A stretch of 64,000 nucleotides of DNA, taken from assembly GCF_964340395.1 (NCBI RefSeq), contig NC_135556.1:1415001-1479000 (forward strand), read 5' to 3'. A program made the position numbers and the translations under genes. Numbering within the stretch: the first letter of the stretch is position 1; each line of letters starts with the position of its first letter. This document shows, piece by piece, positions 37,901-52,900 of this stretch. Source of the DNA: Glandiceps talaboti. Lineage: Eukaryota > Hemichordata > Enteropneusta > Spengelidae. Below the pieces are notes generated by a model. It was not told where the DNA came from and ran no database searches. It was given only the letters and a program-made list of their open reading frames with translations.

Positions 37901-40900
37901 ATTATTGATCCATAGTAGACTACATTGCACACAATAAGATGTCGAACAATACTAGTATTATTGGTCCATAGTAGACTACATTGCACATAATAAGATGTTT
38001 TACAATACTAGTATTATTGGTCCATAGTAGACTACATTGCACACAATAAGATGTCTTACAATACTAGTATTATTGATCCATAGTAGACTACATTGCACAC
38101 AATAAGATGTCGAACAATACTAGTATTATTGGTCCATAGTAGACTACATTGCACATAATAAGATGTTTTACAATACTAGTATTATTGGTCCATAGTAGAC
38201 TACATTGCACACAATAAGATGTCTTACAATACTAGTATTATTGATCCATAGTAGACTACATTGTACACAATAAGATGTCTTACAATACCAGTATTATTGG
38301 TCCATAGTAGACTACATTGCACACAATAAGATGTCTTACAATACCAGTATTATTGGTCCATAGTAGACTACATTGCACATAATAAGATGTTTTACAATAC
38401 CAGTATTATTGGTCCATAGTAGACTACATTGTACACAATAAGATGTCTTACAATACCAGTATTATTGGTCCATAGTAGACTACATTGCACACAATAAGAT
38501 GTCTTACAATACTAGTATTATTGGTCCATAGTAGACTACATTGCACATAATAAGATGTTTTACAATACTAGTATTATTGGTCCATAGTAGACTACATTGC
38601 ACACAATAAGATGTCTTACAATACTAGTATTATTGATCCATAGTAGACTACATTGCACACAATAAGATGTCGAACAATACTAGTATTATTGGTCCATAGT
38701 AGACTACATTGCACATAATAAGATGTCTTACAATACTAGTATTATTGGTCCATAGTAGACTACATTGTACATAATAAGATGTCTAACAATACTAGTATTA
38801 TTGGTCCATAGTAGACTACATTGCACATAATAAGATGTCTTACAATACTAGTATTATTGGTCTATAGTAGACTACATTGCACACAATAAGATGTCTTACA
38901 ATACTAGTATTATTGGTCCATAGTAGACTACATTGCACACAATAAGATGTCTTACAATACCAGTATTATTGATCCATAGTAGACTACATAGTACATAATA
39001 ATATGTCTTACAATACCAGTATTATTGGTCCATAGTAGACTACATTGTACATAATAATATGTCTTACAATACCAGTATTATTGGTCTATAGTAGACTACA
39101 TTGCACACAATAAGATGTCTTACAATACTAGTATTATTGGTCCATAGTAGACTACATTGTACATAATAAGATGTCTTACAATACTAGTACATGTATTATT
39201 GGTCCATTGTAGACTACATTGCACATAATAAGATGTCTAACAATACTAGTACATGTATTATTGGTCCATTGTAGACTACATTGTACATAATAAGATGTCT
39301 TACAATACTAGTATTATTGGTCCATAGTAGACTACATTGCACACAATAAGATGTCTAACAATACTAGTATTATTGGTCCATAGTAGACTACATTGCACAC
39401 AATAAGATGTCTTACAATACTAGTATTATTGGTCCATAGTTGACGACATTGCACATAATAAGATGTCTTACAATACTAGTATTATTGGTCTATAGTAGAC
39501 TACATTGCACATAATAAGATGTCTTACAATACTAGTATTATTGGTCCATAGTAGACTACATTGTACATAATAAGATGTCTTACAATACTAGTACATATAT
39601 TATTGGTCCATTGTAGACTACATTGCACATAATAAGATGTCTAACAATACTAGTATTATTGGTCCATAGTAGACTACATTGTACATAATAAGATGTCTTA
39701 CAATACTAGTATTATTGGTCCATAGTAGACTACATTGTACACAATAAGATGTCTTACAATACTAGTATTATTGGTCCATAGTAGACTACATTGCACACAA
39801 TAAGATGTCTTACAATACTAGTATTATTGATCCATAGTAGACTACATTGCACACAATAAGATGTCGAACAATACTAGTATTATTGGTCCATAGTAGACTA
39901 CATTGCACATAATAAGATGTTTTACAATACTAGTATTATTGGTCCATAGTAGACTACATTGCACACAATAAGATGTCTTACAATACTAGTATTATTGATC
40001 CATAGTAGACTACATTGCACACAATAAGATGTCGAACAATACTAGTATTATTGGTCCATAGTAGACTACATTGCACATAATAAGATGTTTTACAATACTA
40101 GTATTATTGGTCCATAGTAGACTACATTGCACACAATAAGATGTCTTACAATACTAGTATTATTGGTCCATAGTAGACTACATTGCACACAATAAGATGT
40201 CTTACAATACTAGTATTATTGGTCCATAGTAGACTACATTGTACACAATAAGATGTCTTACAATACCAGTATTATTGGTCCATAGTAGACTACATTGCAC
40301 ACAATAAGATGTCTTCCAATACTAGTATTATTGGTCCATAGTAGACTACATTGCACATAATAAGATGTTTTACAATACTAGTATTATTGGTCCATAGTAG
40401 ACTACATTGCACACAATAAGATGTCTTACAATACTAGTATTATTGATCCATAGTAGACTACATTGCACACAATAAGATGTCTTACAATACTAGTATTATT
40501 GGTCCATAGTAGACTACATTGCACACAATAAGATGTCTTACAATACTAGTATTATTGGTCCATAGTAGACTACATTGTACACAATAAGATGTCTTACAAT
40601 ACTAGTATTATTGATCCATAGTAGACTACATTGCACACAATAAGATGTCTTACAATACTAGTATTATTGGTCCATAGTAGACTACATTGCACACAATAAG
40701 ATGTCTTACAATACTAGTATTATTGGTCCATAGTAGACTACATTGTACAAAATAAGATGTCTTACAATACTAGTATTATTGGTCCATAGTAGACTACATT
40801 GCACACAATAAGATGTCTTACAATACTAGTATTATTGATCCATAGTAGACTACATAGTACATAATAATATGTCTTACAATACCAGTATTATTGGTCCATA

Positions 40901-43900
40901 GTAGACTACATTGTACATAATAATATGTCTTACAATACCAGTATTATTGGTCTATAGTAGACTACATTGCACACAATAAGATGTCTTACAATACTAGTAT
41001 TATTGGTCCATTGTAGACTACATTGTACATAATAAGATGTCTTACAATACTAGTACATGTATTATTGGTCCATTGTAGACTACATTGCACATAATAAGAT
41101 GTCTAACAATACTAGTACATGTATTATTGGTCCATTGTAGACTACATTGTACATAATAAGATGTCTTACAATACTAGTATTATTGGTCCATAGTAGACTA
41201 CATTGCACACAATAAGATGTCTAACAATACTAGTATTATTGGTCCATAGTAGACTACATTGCACACAATAAGATGTCTTACAATACTAGTATTATTGGTC
41301 CATAGTTGACGACATTGCACATAATAAGATGTCTTACAATACTAGTATTATTGGTCCATAGTAGACTACATTGCACATAATAAGATGTCTTACAATACTA
41401 GTATTATTGGTCCATAGTAGACTACATTGCACATAATAAGATGTCTTACAATACTAGTATTATTGGTCCATAGTAGACTACATTGCACATAATAAGATGT
41501 CTAACAATACTAGTATTATTGGTCCATTGTAGACTACATTGTACATAATAAGATGTCTTACAATACTAGTACATGTATTATTGGTCCATAGTAGACTACA
41601 TTGCACATATTAAGATGTCTAACAATACTAGTATTATTGGTCCATAGTAGACTACATTGCACATAATAAGATGTCTTACAATACTAGTATTATTGGTCCA
41701 TAGTAGACTACATTGCACATAATAAGATGTCTTACAATACTAGTATTATTGGTCCATAGTAGACTACATTGCACATATTAAGATGTCTTACAATACTAGT
41801 ATTATTGATCCATAGTAGACTACATTGTACATAATAAGATGTCTTACAATACCAGTATTATTGGTCTATAGTAGACTACATTGTACACAATAAGATGTCT
41901 TACAATACTAGTATTATTGATCCATAGTAGACTACATTGCACGTAATAAGATGTCTTACAATACTAGTATTATTGGTCCATAGTAGACTACATTGCACAC
42001 AATAAGATGTCTTACAATACTAGTGTTATTGGTCTATAGTAGACTACATTGTACATAATAAGATGTCTTACAATACTAGTATTATTGGTCCATAGTAGAC
42101 TACATTGCACACAATAAGATGTCTTACAATACTAGTGTTATTGGTCTATAGTAGACTACATTGCACATAATAAGATGTCTTACAATACTAGTATTATTGG
42201 TCCATAGTAGACTACATTGCACATATTAAGATGTCTTACAATACTAGTATTATTTGTCCATAGTAGACTACATTGCACATAATAAGATGTCTAACAATAC
42301 TAGTATTATTGGTCCATAGTAGACTACATTGTACATAATAAGATGTCTTACAATACTAGTATTATTTGTCCATAGTAGACTACATTGCACACAATAACAT
42401 GTCTTACAATACTAGTATTATTGATCCATAGTAGACTACATTGCACATAATAAGATGTCTAACAATATTAGTATTATTGCCCATAGCACTATACTGAACC
42501 TAACAAGCTCAGTTGTGCTAAAGAAAATGTCATGCTATGGTACACTTCACAAACTAGCAACTAGCAACATCATTGTACCAATGAGTTACTTATCTGTGAT
42601 TGTACATGTATTTCACTCCTAACCAACGTCAGTCAGCTAGCAATTCAACTAAGTCACTCAAAACATTCCAATCTCATTTACTTTCTTTCTAGAAATGATT
42701 TCCTTTGGCTTCAACTTACCTAGTAACTTGCTTTGTATCTGTGCCATCTGATTCTTCCAGCAGATGTTGGAAGAACTGTTGAACCGAATTCTCTGTTAGG
42801 GCTTGTCTAAGATATGGTACATATAGTGGATGTCTAGCTATCACACCTGTAATCAAAGGGTAGGACTAGGTTAGTGTTTCTGTAAGATATGGTACAAAGA
42901 GTGGATGTCTAGCTATCACACCTGTAATCAAAGGGTAGGACTAGGTTAGTGTTTCTGTAAGATATGGTACAAAGAGTGGATATCTAGCTATCACACCAGT
43001 AATCAAAGGGTAGGACTAGGTTATTGTTTCTGTAAGATATGGTACAAAGAGTGGATGTCTGGCTTTTTCATTTGACATAAAAAAAACTGCATGGTCTCAA
43101 GTTGAGTATACTCTGTGATACGAGGTACAATTGATATCAATGTATGTTAAACAAGCATTCATTGAAGACGATACATCCCCTGCAATGGATATTTTCAGAG
43201 AATTGCCACAAGTGTGATGTATTAGATTGTATGAAATATAGTGGCAATGGCACTGTAGGACAACTGTATAAATGATTGAATATTTGCATACATTTTATGA
43301 ATGTTTATTTATTAGTCTATTAAGCCCAGTTGTTATCTTTCAGTGATCATTTGGCTGTTGTTATGGGTGTGGTCTAGTTGCTAGGCACATTTACATATTT
43401 TTTTTGAATGTTATTCAATTGTCTATTAATACATATCATTATCGTTGCAATATACCGGATTGTTTGATTGTTGCTATGGGTGTGGTCCTGTTGTTAGGCA
43501 CATTTACATACATTTCTTGAATGTTTATTCAAATGTCTATTAATCACCGTTATCTTTGCGATATGCATGATCATTCCACTGTTGCTATGGGCGTGGTCTT
43601 GTTGCTAGGTTTATTTGCATACATTTTTAAAATTTTAGTTTGTCTAAAAATCTGTTATCTGTGAAAAACACTGTTTGGCTGTTGCTATGGATGTGGTCAT
43701 GGTTGCTAAGGAGATTGCATACATTTTTTAAATGTTTACTCACCTGCCTACGTGATGATGTTATTATTTGACCAAAGCACACTGCCATTTGGTTGTTGTC
43801 AGGGGCGTGGAAAGAAAATTTACACTTCTAAGAACATTCCCACCAAGTTTCAGGGCAATCTGCCTAGTAGTTTTAGAGTTTAATTTTTTTCACAAAATTT

Positions 43901-46900
43901 CGATTGTTGCTATGGGCTTGGTCAAGAAGTGTTAATGACTGGCATATGTAAGTATTATATTATACATCAGGAAGTGTTAATGACTATCATAAGTATGGAT
44001 TATCAGGAAGTGTTAATGACTGGCATATGTAAGGATTATATTATATGTCAGGAAGTATTAATGACTGGCATATGTAAGGATTATATTATATGTCAGGAAG
44101 TGTTAATGACTGGCATATGTAAGGATTATATTATATGTCAGGAAGTGTTAATGACTGGCATATGTAAGGATTATATTATATGTCAGGAAGTATTAATGAC
44201 TGGCATATGTAAGGATTATATTATATGTCAGGAAGTATTAATGACTGGCATATGTAAGGATTATATTATATGTCAGGAAGTATTAATGACTGGCATATGT
44301 AAGGATTATATTATATGTCAGGAAGTGTTAATGACTGGCATATGTACGAATTATATTATATGTCAGGAAGTGTTAATGACTGGCATATGTAAGGATTATA
44401 TTATATGTCAGGAAGTGTTAATGACTGGCATATGTAAGGATTATATTATATGTCAGGAAGTATTAATGACTGGCATATGTAAGGATTATACTATATGTCA
44501 GGAAGTGTTAATGACTGGCATATGTAAGGATTATCAGGAAGTGTTAATGACTGGCATATGTAAGGATTATATTATATGTCAGGAAGTGTTAATGACTGGC
44601 ATATGTAAGGATTATATTATATGTCAGGAAGTGTTAATGACTGGCATATGTACGAATTATATTATATGTCAGGAAGTGTTAATGACTGGCATATGTACGA
44701 ATTATATCATATGTCAGGAAGAGTTAATGACTGGCATATGTAAGGATTATATTATATGTCAGGAAATGTTAATGACTGGCATATGTAAGGATTATATTAT
44801 ATGTCAGGAAGTGTTAATGACTGGCATATGTAAGGATTATATTATATGTCAGGAAGTGTTAATGACTGGCATATGTACGAATTATATCATATGTCAGGAA
44901 GAGTTAATGACTGGCATATGTAAGGATTATATTATATGTCAGGAAGTGTTAATGACTGGCATATGTAAGGATTATATTATATGTCAGGAAGTGTTAATGA
45001 CTGGCATATGTACGAATTATATCATATGTCAGGAAGAGTTAATGACTGGCATATGTAAGGATTATATCATATGTCAGGAAGTGTTAATGACTGGCATATG
45101 TACGAATTATATTATATGTCAGGAAGTGTTAATGACTGGCATATGTACGAATTATATCATATGTCAGGAAGAGTTAATGACTGGCATATGTAAGGATTAT
45201 ATTATATGTCAGGAAGAGTTAATGACTGGCATATGTAAGGATTATATCATATGTCAGGAAGTGTTAATGACTGGCATATGTACGAATTATATTATATGTC
45301 AGGAAGTGTTAATGACTGGCATATGTACGAATTATATCATATGTCAGGAAGAGTTAATGACTGGCATATGTAAGGATTATATCATATGTCAGGAAGTGTT
45401 AATGACTGGCATATGTACGAATTATATTATATGTCAGGAAGTGTTAATGACTGGCATATGTACGAATTATATCATATGTCAGGAAGAGTTAATGACTGGC
45501 ATATGTAAGGATTATATTATATGTCAGGAAGTGTTAATGACTGGCATATGTAAGGATTATATTATATGTCAGGAAGTGTTAATGACTGGCATATGTAAGG
45601 ATTATACTATATGTCAGGAAGTGTTAATGACTGGCATATGTACGAATTATATTATATGTCAGGAAGTGTTAATGACTGGCATATGTAAGGATTATATTAT
45701 ATGTCAGGAAGTGTTAATGACTGGCATATGTAAGGATTATCAGGAAGTGTTAATGACTGGCATATGTAAGGATTATATTATATGTCAGGAAGTGTTAATG
45801 ACTGGCATATGTAAGGATTATACTATATGTCAGGAAGTGTTAATGACTGGCATATGTAAGGATTATATTATATGTCAGGAAGTGTTAATGACTGGCATAT
45901 GTACGAATTATATTATATGTCATGAAGTGTTAATGACTGGCATATGTACGAATTATATTATATGTCAGGAAGTGTTAATGACTGGCATATGTACGAATTA
46001 TATTATATGTCAGGAAGTGTTAATGACTGGCATATGTAAGGATTATACTATATGTCAGGAAGAGTTAATGACTGGCATATGTAAGGATTATATTATATGT
46101 CAGGAAGTGTTAATGACTGGCATATGTAAGGATTATACTATATGTCAGGAAGTGTTAATGACTGGCATATGTACGAATTATATTATATGTCAGGAAGTGT
46201 TAATGACTGGCATATGTAAGGATTATATTATATGTCAGGAAGTGTTAATGACTGGCATATGTAAGGATTATATTATATGTCAGGAAGAGTTAATGACTGG
46301 CATATGTAAGGATTATATTATATGTCAGGAAGTGTTAATGACTGGCATATGTAAGGATTATATTATATGTCAGGAAGTGTTAATGACTGGCATATGTAAG
46401 GATTATATTATATGTCAGGAAGTATTAATGACTGGCATATGTAAGGATTATATTATATGTCAGGAAGAGTTAATGACTGGCATATGTAAGGATTATATTA
46501 TATGTCAGGAAGTGTTAATGACTGGCATATGTACGAATTATATTATATGTCATGAAGTGTTAATGACTGGCATATGTACGAATTATATTATATGTCAGGA
46601 AGTGTTAATGACTGGCATATGTACGAATTATATTATATGTCAGGAAGTGTTAATGACTGGCATATGTAAGGATTATACTATATGTCAGGAAGTGTTAATG
46701 ACTGGCATATGTAAGGATTATATTATATGTCAGGAAGTGTTAATGACTGGCATATGTAAGGATTATACTATATGTCAGGAAGTGTTAATGACTGGCATAT
46801 GTACGAATTATATTATATGTCAGGAAGTGTTAATGACTGGCATATGTAAGGATTATATTATATGTCAGGAAGTGTTAATGACTGGCATATGTAAGGATTA

Positions 46901-49900
46901 TATTATATGTCAGGAAGTGTTAATGACTGGCATATGTAAGGATTATATTATATGTCAGGAAGTATTAATGACTGGCATATGTAAGGATTATATCATATGT
47001 CAGGAAGAGTTAATGACTGGCATATGTAAGGATTATCAGGAAGTGTTAATGACTGGCATATGTAAGGATTATATTATATGTCAGGAAGTGTTAATGACTG
47101 GCATATGTAAGGATTATATTATATGTCAGGAAGTATTAATGACTGGCATATGTAAGGATTATACTATATGTCAGGAAGTGTTAATGACTGGCATATGTAA
47201 GGATTATCAGGAAGTATTAATGACTGGCATATGTAAGGATTATATTATATGTCAGGAAGTGTTAATGACTGGCATATGTAAGGATTATATTATATGTCAG
47301 GAAGTGTTAATGACTGGCATATGTACGAATTATATTATATGTCAGGAAGTGTTAATGACTGGCATATGTAAGGATTATATTATATGTCATGAAGTGTTAA
47401 TGACTGGCATATGTAAGGATTATATGATATGTTAGGAAGTGTTAATGACTGGCATATGTAAGGATTATCAGGAAGTGTTAATGACTGGCATATGTAAGGA
47501 TTATATTATATGTCAGGAAGTGTTAATGACTGGCATATGTACGAATTATATTATATGTCAGGAAGTGTTAATGACTGGCATATGTAAGGATTATATTATA
47601 TGTCAGGAAGTGTTAATGACTGGCATATGTAAGGATTATATTATATGTCAGGAAGTGTTAATGACTGGCATATGTACGAATTATATTATATGTCAGGAAG
47701 TGTTAATGACTGGCATATGTACGAATTATATTATATGTCAGGAAGTGTTAATGACTGGCATATGTACGAATTATATTATATGTCAGGAAGTGTTAATGAC
47801 TGGCATATGTAAGGATTATATTATATGTCAGGAAGTGTTAATGACTGGCATATGTAAGGATTATCAGGAAGTGTTAATGACTGGCATATGTAAGGATTAT
47901 ATTATATGTCAGGAAGTGTTAATGACTGGCATATGTAAGGATTATATTATATGTCAGGAAGTGTTAATGACTGGCATATGTAAGGATTATATTATATGTC
48001 AGGAAGTATTAATGACTGGCATATGTAAGGATTATATTATATGTCAGGAAGAGTTAATGACTGGCATATGTAAGGATTATATTATATGTCAGGAAATGTT
48101 AATGACTGGCATATGTAAGGATTATATTATATGTCAGGAAGTGTTAATGACTGGCATATGTACGAATTATATCATATGTCAGGAAGTGTTAATGACTGGC
48201 ATATGTAAGGATTATATTATATGTCAGGAAGTGTTAATGACTGGCATATGTACGAATAATATTATATGTCAGGAAGTGTTAATGACTGGCATATGTAAGG
48301 ATTATATTATATGTCAGGAAGTGTTAATGACTGGCATATGTAAGGATTATATTATATGTCAGGAAGTGTTAATGACTGGCATATGTACGAATTATATTAT
48401 ATGTCAGGAAGTGTTAATGACTGGCATATGTACGAATAATATTATATGTCATGAAGTGTTAATGACTGGCATATGTACGAATTATATTATATCTCAGGAA
48501 GTGTTAATGACTGGCATATGTACGAATTATATTATATGTCAGGAAGTGTTAATGACTGGCATATGTAAGGATTATATTATATGTCAGGAAGTGTTAATGA
48601 CTGGCATATGTAAGGATTATATGTCAGGAAGTATTAATGACTGGCATATGTAAGGATTATATTATATGTCTTCATGGATACTACTTTATGTTATTGGCCA
48701 CATTTTATTCCTTACCTATATTGGCAGTATTGCCTTTATCACCACTCCTAGTATAAGCTAAATCTCCAACCCGAAAACTAGAAGATCCTTGTTCAATTTT
48801 AATTTCTTCTGTAGTAGATGAGATGTCTGGATTCTGGCTGTCGCTGCCACTGTCCCTCAAAATTGGACAAGATATCTCTACCTCCTGCCCATCACAATCA
48901 ACTTTGACCTTTGAAATACACATAATAAAAATTTATGATAATTAAAATTTGATACAAAAACTATGGACCAATTCATCCAAATATCTGAGATAAAAATAGC
49001 ACCAATGGTGTTGTAGCACAACTGTAGTTTTGTTGTTCATGTTTACCATATACATCATTCTGCTGTTGCTATGGTCGAGGTCATGTTTATAGGTATATTT
49101 GCATACATTTTGGAAAGTGTATTCACTTGCCTATTAGAATTAATTGTTTTTGTTATCCTAGCAATTTACACCATCATTTGGTATGGGCGTGGTCTTGTTG
49201 CTAGGGATGTTTGCATACATTTTTGGAATCTTCAGTTTCCAGTTTTCATCTTTGCAATATAAACTATCATTTAACTGTTGCTATGGGCGTGGTCATATTT
49301 GCATATATTTTTTATATCTCTATTCACTAACCTACTAATCCATGTTGTTATATCTGTAATATGCTTCACATCACTTTTGATAAAGGTGTGGTCATGGTTG
49401 CTAGGGCCAGCTTTGACAATATGTTTGGAACAATAACTGCAGAATAACACCTCCAGAAACATCCCCACCAAGTTTCAGGCCCATTCAGATTTTTAGATCT
49501 AATTTGCATATCATGGATGGGATCATCACATTGTGAATTCATCTTCATCTAGATATATCCCCAGATGCATACCCATTAAATTTCAGCAAACTCTGCTCAG
49601 TAAGTTTGGAATTATAGATTTTTTATCAAAAAGACATTTTTAGACCTAATTTGCATATCACTGATGGAATGATCATGTCGTGAACACTCCTTAATCAAAA
49701 CATCCCTGAGAACGTTCCTACCAAATTTCATCACAATCTGCTCAACAAAAACTTTTTGAATTATAGATTTAAGACCAAAGAAACATTTTTAGACTTACTT
49801 TGCATATCTCTGATGGTATTAATAAAATCCCACACCCCCAATAGGCCAAGAGAGAATATCTAACATGAGTTTGGTAATTTTTGTCTCACATGAGCCACAA

Positions 49901-52900
49901 GCAAGTTGCAGGCGAGTGTGAGACAAAAAATTCCCCAACAAGTGTGAGATCTTTGGCAATGCCCTTTGGTGTATGGGATTCTTTTTCTCATTTCCCTTTT
50001 TTTCTGGCAGGAAAACAAGTTAAAACAAAGTTATTACTGATTGAAATAACAACACCAAGGACGTTCTTACTTTGTATGTATGTCTTGTGTTACTTCACAA
50101 AAACATAATTCCTTTAATTCACATTCATTACCAGACACCTGATCGGTAGAGGGGCGATTAGGATAAAAAATGTAAACATGTACCAAGAAGGTCAATTCAG
50201 GCAAAATAACGTAGGTAAAATAACAATGAACGATTAGCCAACATCTACATCGGATTTTAATCAGATTGGGTTGGCTCAATCAGTGAGCTGGATTGACCAT
50301 GATTTATTTTTTCACTTGAAGTATGTCTCTGAGGGTGCATAATCACTACATTCTGAGGGGTTTAAATTCTCCAATCACAACAAAACATGAGAATCCTACC
50401 TAAATGTGTCGCCAATATTTATCATCTTTGAAATGTCAACATTAGCCTGTTCACTTTGTTATCAGCTGTGGTAATGTAGTTCCGGTTCTACATTACACGT
50501 TATTCTATTCGTCAATTAATGCGTATGCCTACTGACTATTAAACGTAATTAACCAATCAGCAATAAGTTTACAAAACAAAATTTAACTCCCACATTGATA
50601 CAGAGGGTGAAATCAAATCATTCTCATGTTCCTGCAACCTGAGAGTGTGGGACAGCCTGTGTGAGAACAAATCGATCTCACAATCTCAAATCAATCTCAC
50701 ACACTATAAATGAGCGAGTTAAATTTTGTTTTTATATAAACCTAATGCTGATTGGTTACGTTCCGTAGTCAACAGGCATAGGTATTAATTGACAAATAGA
50801 ATAACATATATAGAAATGTTCCCACCAAATTTCAGACCAATCTGTCCAGTAGTTTTGGAACCATAGATTTTTGACCAAAAAGACACATTTTTAGACCTAA
50901 TTTCACGTCATGAACAATTCTTAATCTAAACACCCCTAAGAACCTAAGACGAAAATCATATTTTTGTACCCAAATCACAAACTGGTGGTAAGATTATTCT
51001 GATTTGAACAATTTCCAAACTAGGCACACAAGGTGTCTACCCACCAAATAATGATGGCAATCAGCGGTGTTTACACACACACACACAGACAGACACTTAT
51101 ATTAAGTGTGCTAAAAATGGGCTTGTGTGTTCTAGTTAAGGGCAGTAAGATACATTTGTACTGATTCAGAAATAAAGCTATCAGTAAACTAAGATAGACA
51201 CAAACTTAAAGCGTTTGTTACAACATGTCACTATTGAATAATTACATCAAATGGCCATTGATGTTTAAAGTACACTCATAGAAAGGTGTCATCTCTGATA
51301 TCAAAGTTTCCTTCTTAAGCAGCTGCACATTCAGTCTCATTTATAATGTTTACACTACATGTATCTTGATTACAGGGTGATTATATGACCCATTTGACAT
51401 GTAATGTCACAACAATAGTATTAGTTTGTAAGGATCTTAGTTCCTGATAGCTTTCCACAGTAGTTTTAATCATTATGAATGAATAAATTTCATGATATTT
51501 CATTCATCTAGTTTTGAGTTTGTCAGCCACTTACCTGAACTTTATCCTTGGAATATAGAAAAGAAAATAACTTCAATACAGGTGACCTGTGGATATATTA
51601 AAAAAGATAATGTAACAAAATAATATATTATAGAAATTTAACAAATGTGTTTCAAAATGCAGTATGGATCATCTATATGATAGACATCTCATTTTTGTAC
51701 AATACTAGTAATTTAACACTCTGAAAGTAGAATACTTTAAATTTGTTTCCAGCTGTGGTTTCTCTTCCTCTGCTGGTTAAACATATCTTCAACAAAACTG
51801 TTTATGCTAAGCAAGTGTGAGAACAAGAAAACAGCTTGGCAGCAAGTTTATTAATTGTAACAGGTAACTATATAATGTATAAGACCCAAGTCAAGGAAGT
51901 TATATATCCAGTCTGGTAAAACACTTAGCACACCTTTCCAGCAAAACCAAATTGTTGACAATAAAGTAACATATAGTACACTAGTAGAACTTACACTCTT
52001 GGTCTTCCGCCAATCAATGTCATGAAACCAGGTGCTGAAATATACATAATACACAAATATCATTTTATAGGGCAGTACAATATAGTTACTGTGTAATCAA
52101 TGTCAAAAACACTGAATATTTTGAGGGATGTTTTTATTTGAATGATGTGTTTAGAGTTGACATCTCATCCTATACTACAAGTTCAACCACAATGACTATG
52201 ACAATATGCCAAATCCTTGTTTGGTTATCAATAGTACTATGTACAACTATGTGTCTATATTTGTAGCATCTTGAGTCAGTTTCTAGTCTAGTTCCTGACA
52301 GACCATATTCCATACTACATTATCTTCAGTTTCAGAAGTCATAACTATGTCTATATTTATATCATCTTAAGTCAGTTTCAGACGTCATAACTATGTCTAT
52401 ATTTATATCATCTTAAGTCAGTTTCAGACGTCATAACTATGTCTATATTTATATCATCTTAAGTCAGTTTCAGACGTCATAACTATGTCTATATTTATAT
52501 CATCTTAAGTCAGTTTCAGACGTCATAACTATGTCTATATTTATATCATCTTAAGTCAGTTTCAGACGTCATAACTATGTCTATATTTATATCATCTTAA
52601 GTCAGTTTCAGACGTCATAACTATGTCTATATTTATATCATCTTAAGTCAGTTTCAGACGTCATAACTATGTCTATATTTACATCATCTTAAGTCAGTTT
52701 CAGACGTCATAACTATGTCTATATTTATATCATCTTAAGTCAGTTTCAGACGTCATAACTATGTCTATATTTATATCATCTTAAGTCAGTTTCAGACGTC
52801 ATAACTATGTCTATATTTATATCATCTTAAGTCAGTTTCAGACGTCATAACTATGTCTATATTTATATCATCTTAAGTCAGTTTCAGAAGTCATAACTAT

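Noticed and set aside
23070-42474. Regular repeats resembling a CRISPR array
   Set aside because: There are no unique spacers: the whole 56-bp period is conserved, and the window is eukaryotic.
43929-48653. A giant repeat protein gene
   Set aside because: The open frame follows from 45- and 33-bp units in a tandem array. It lies antisense in an AtuA intron, and I see no splice sites or promoter for it.
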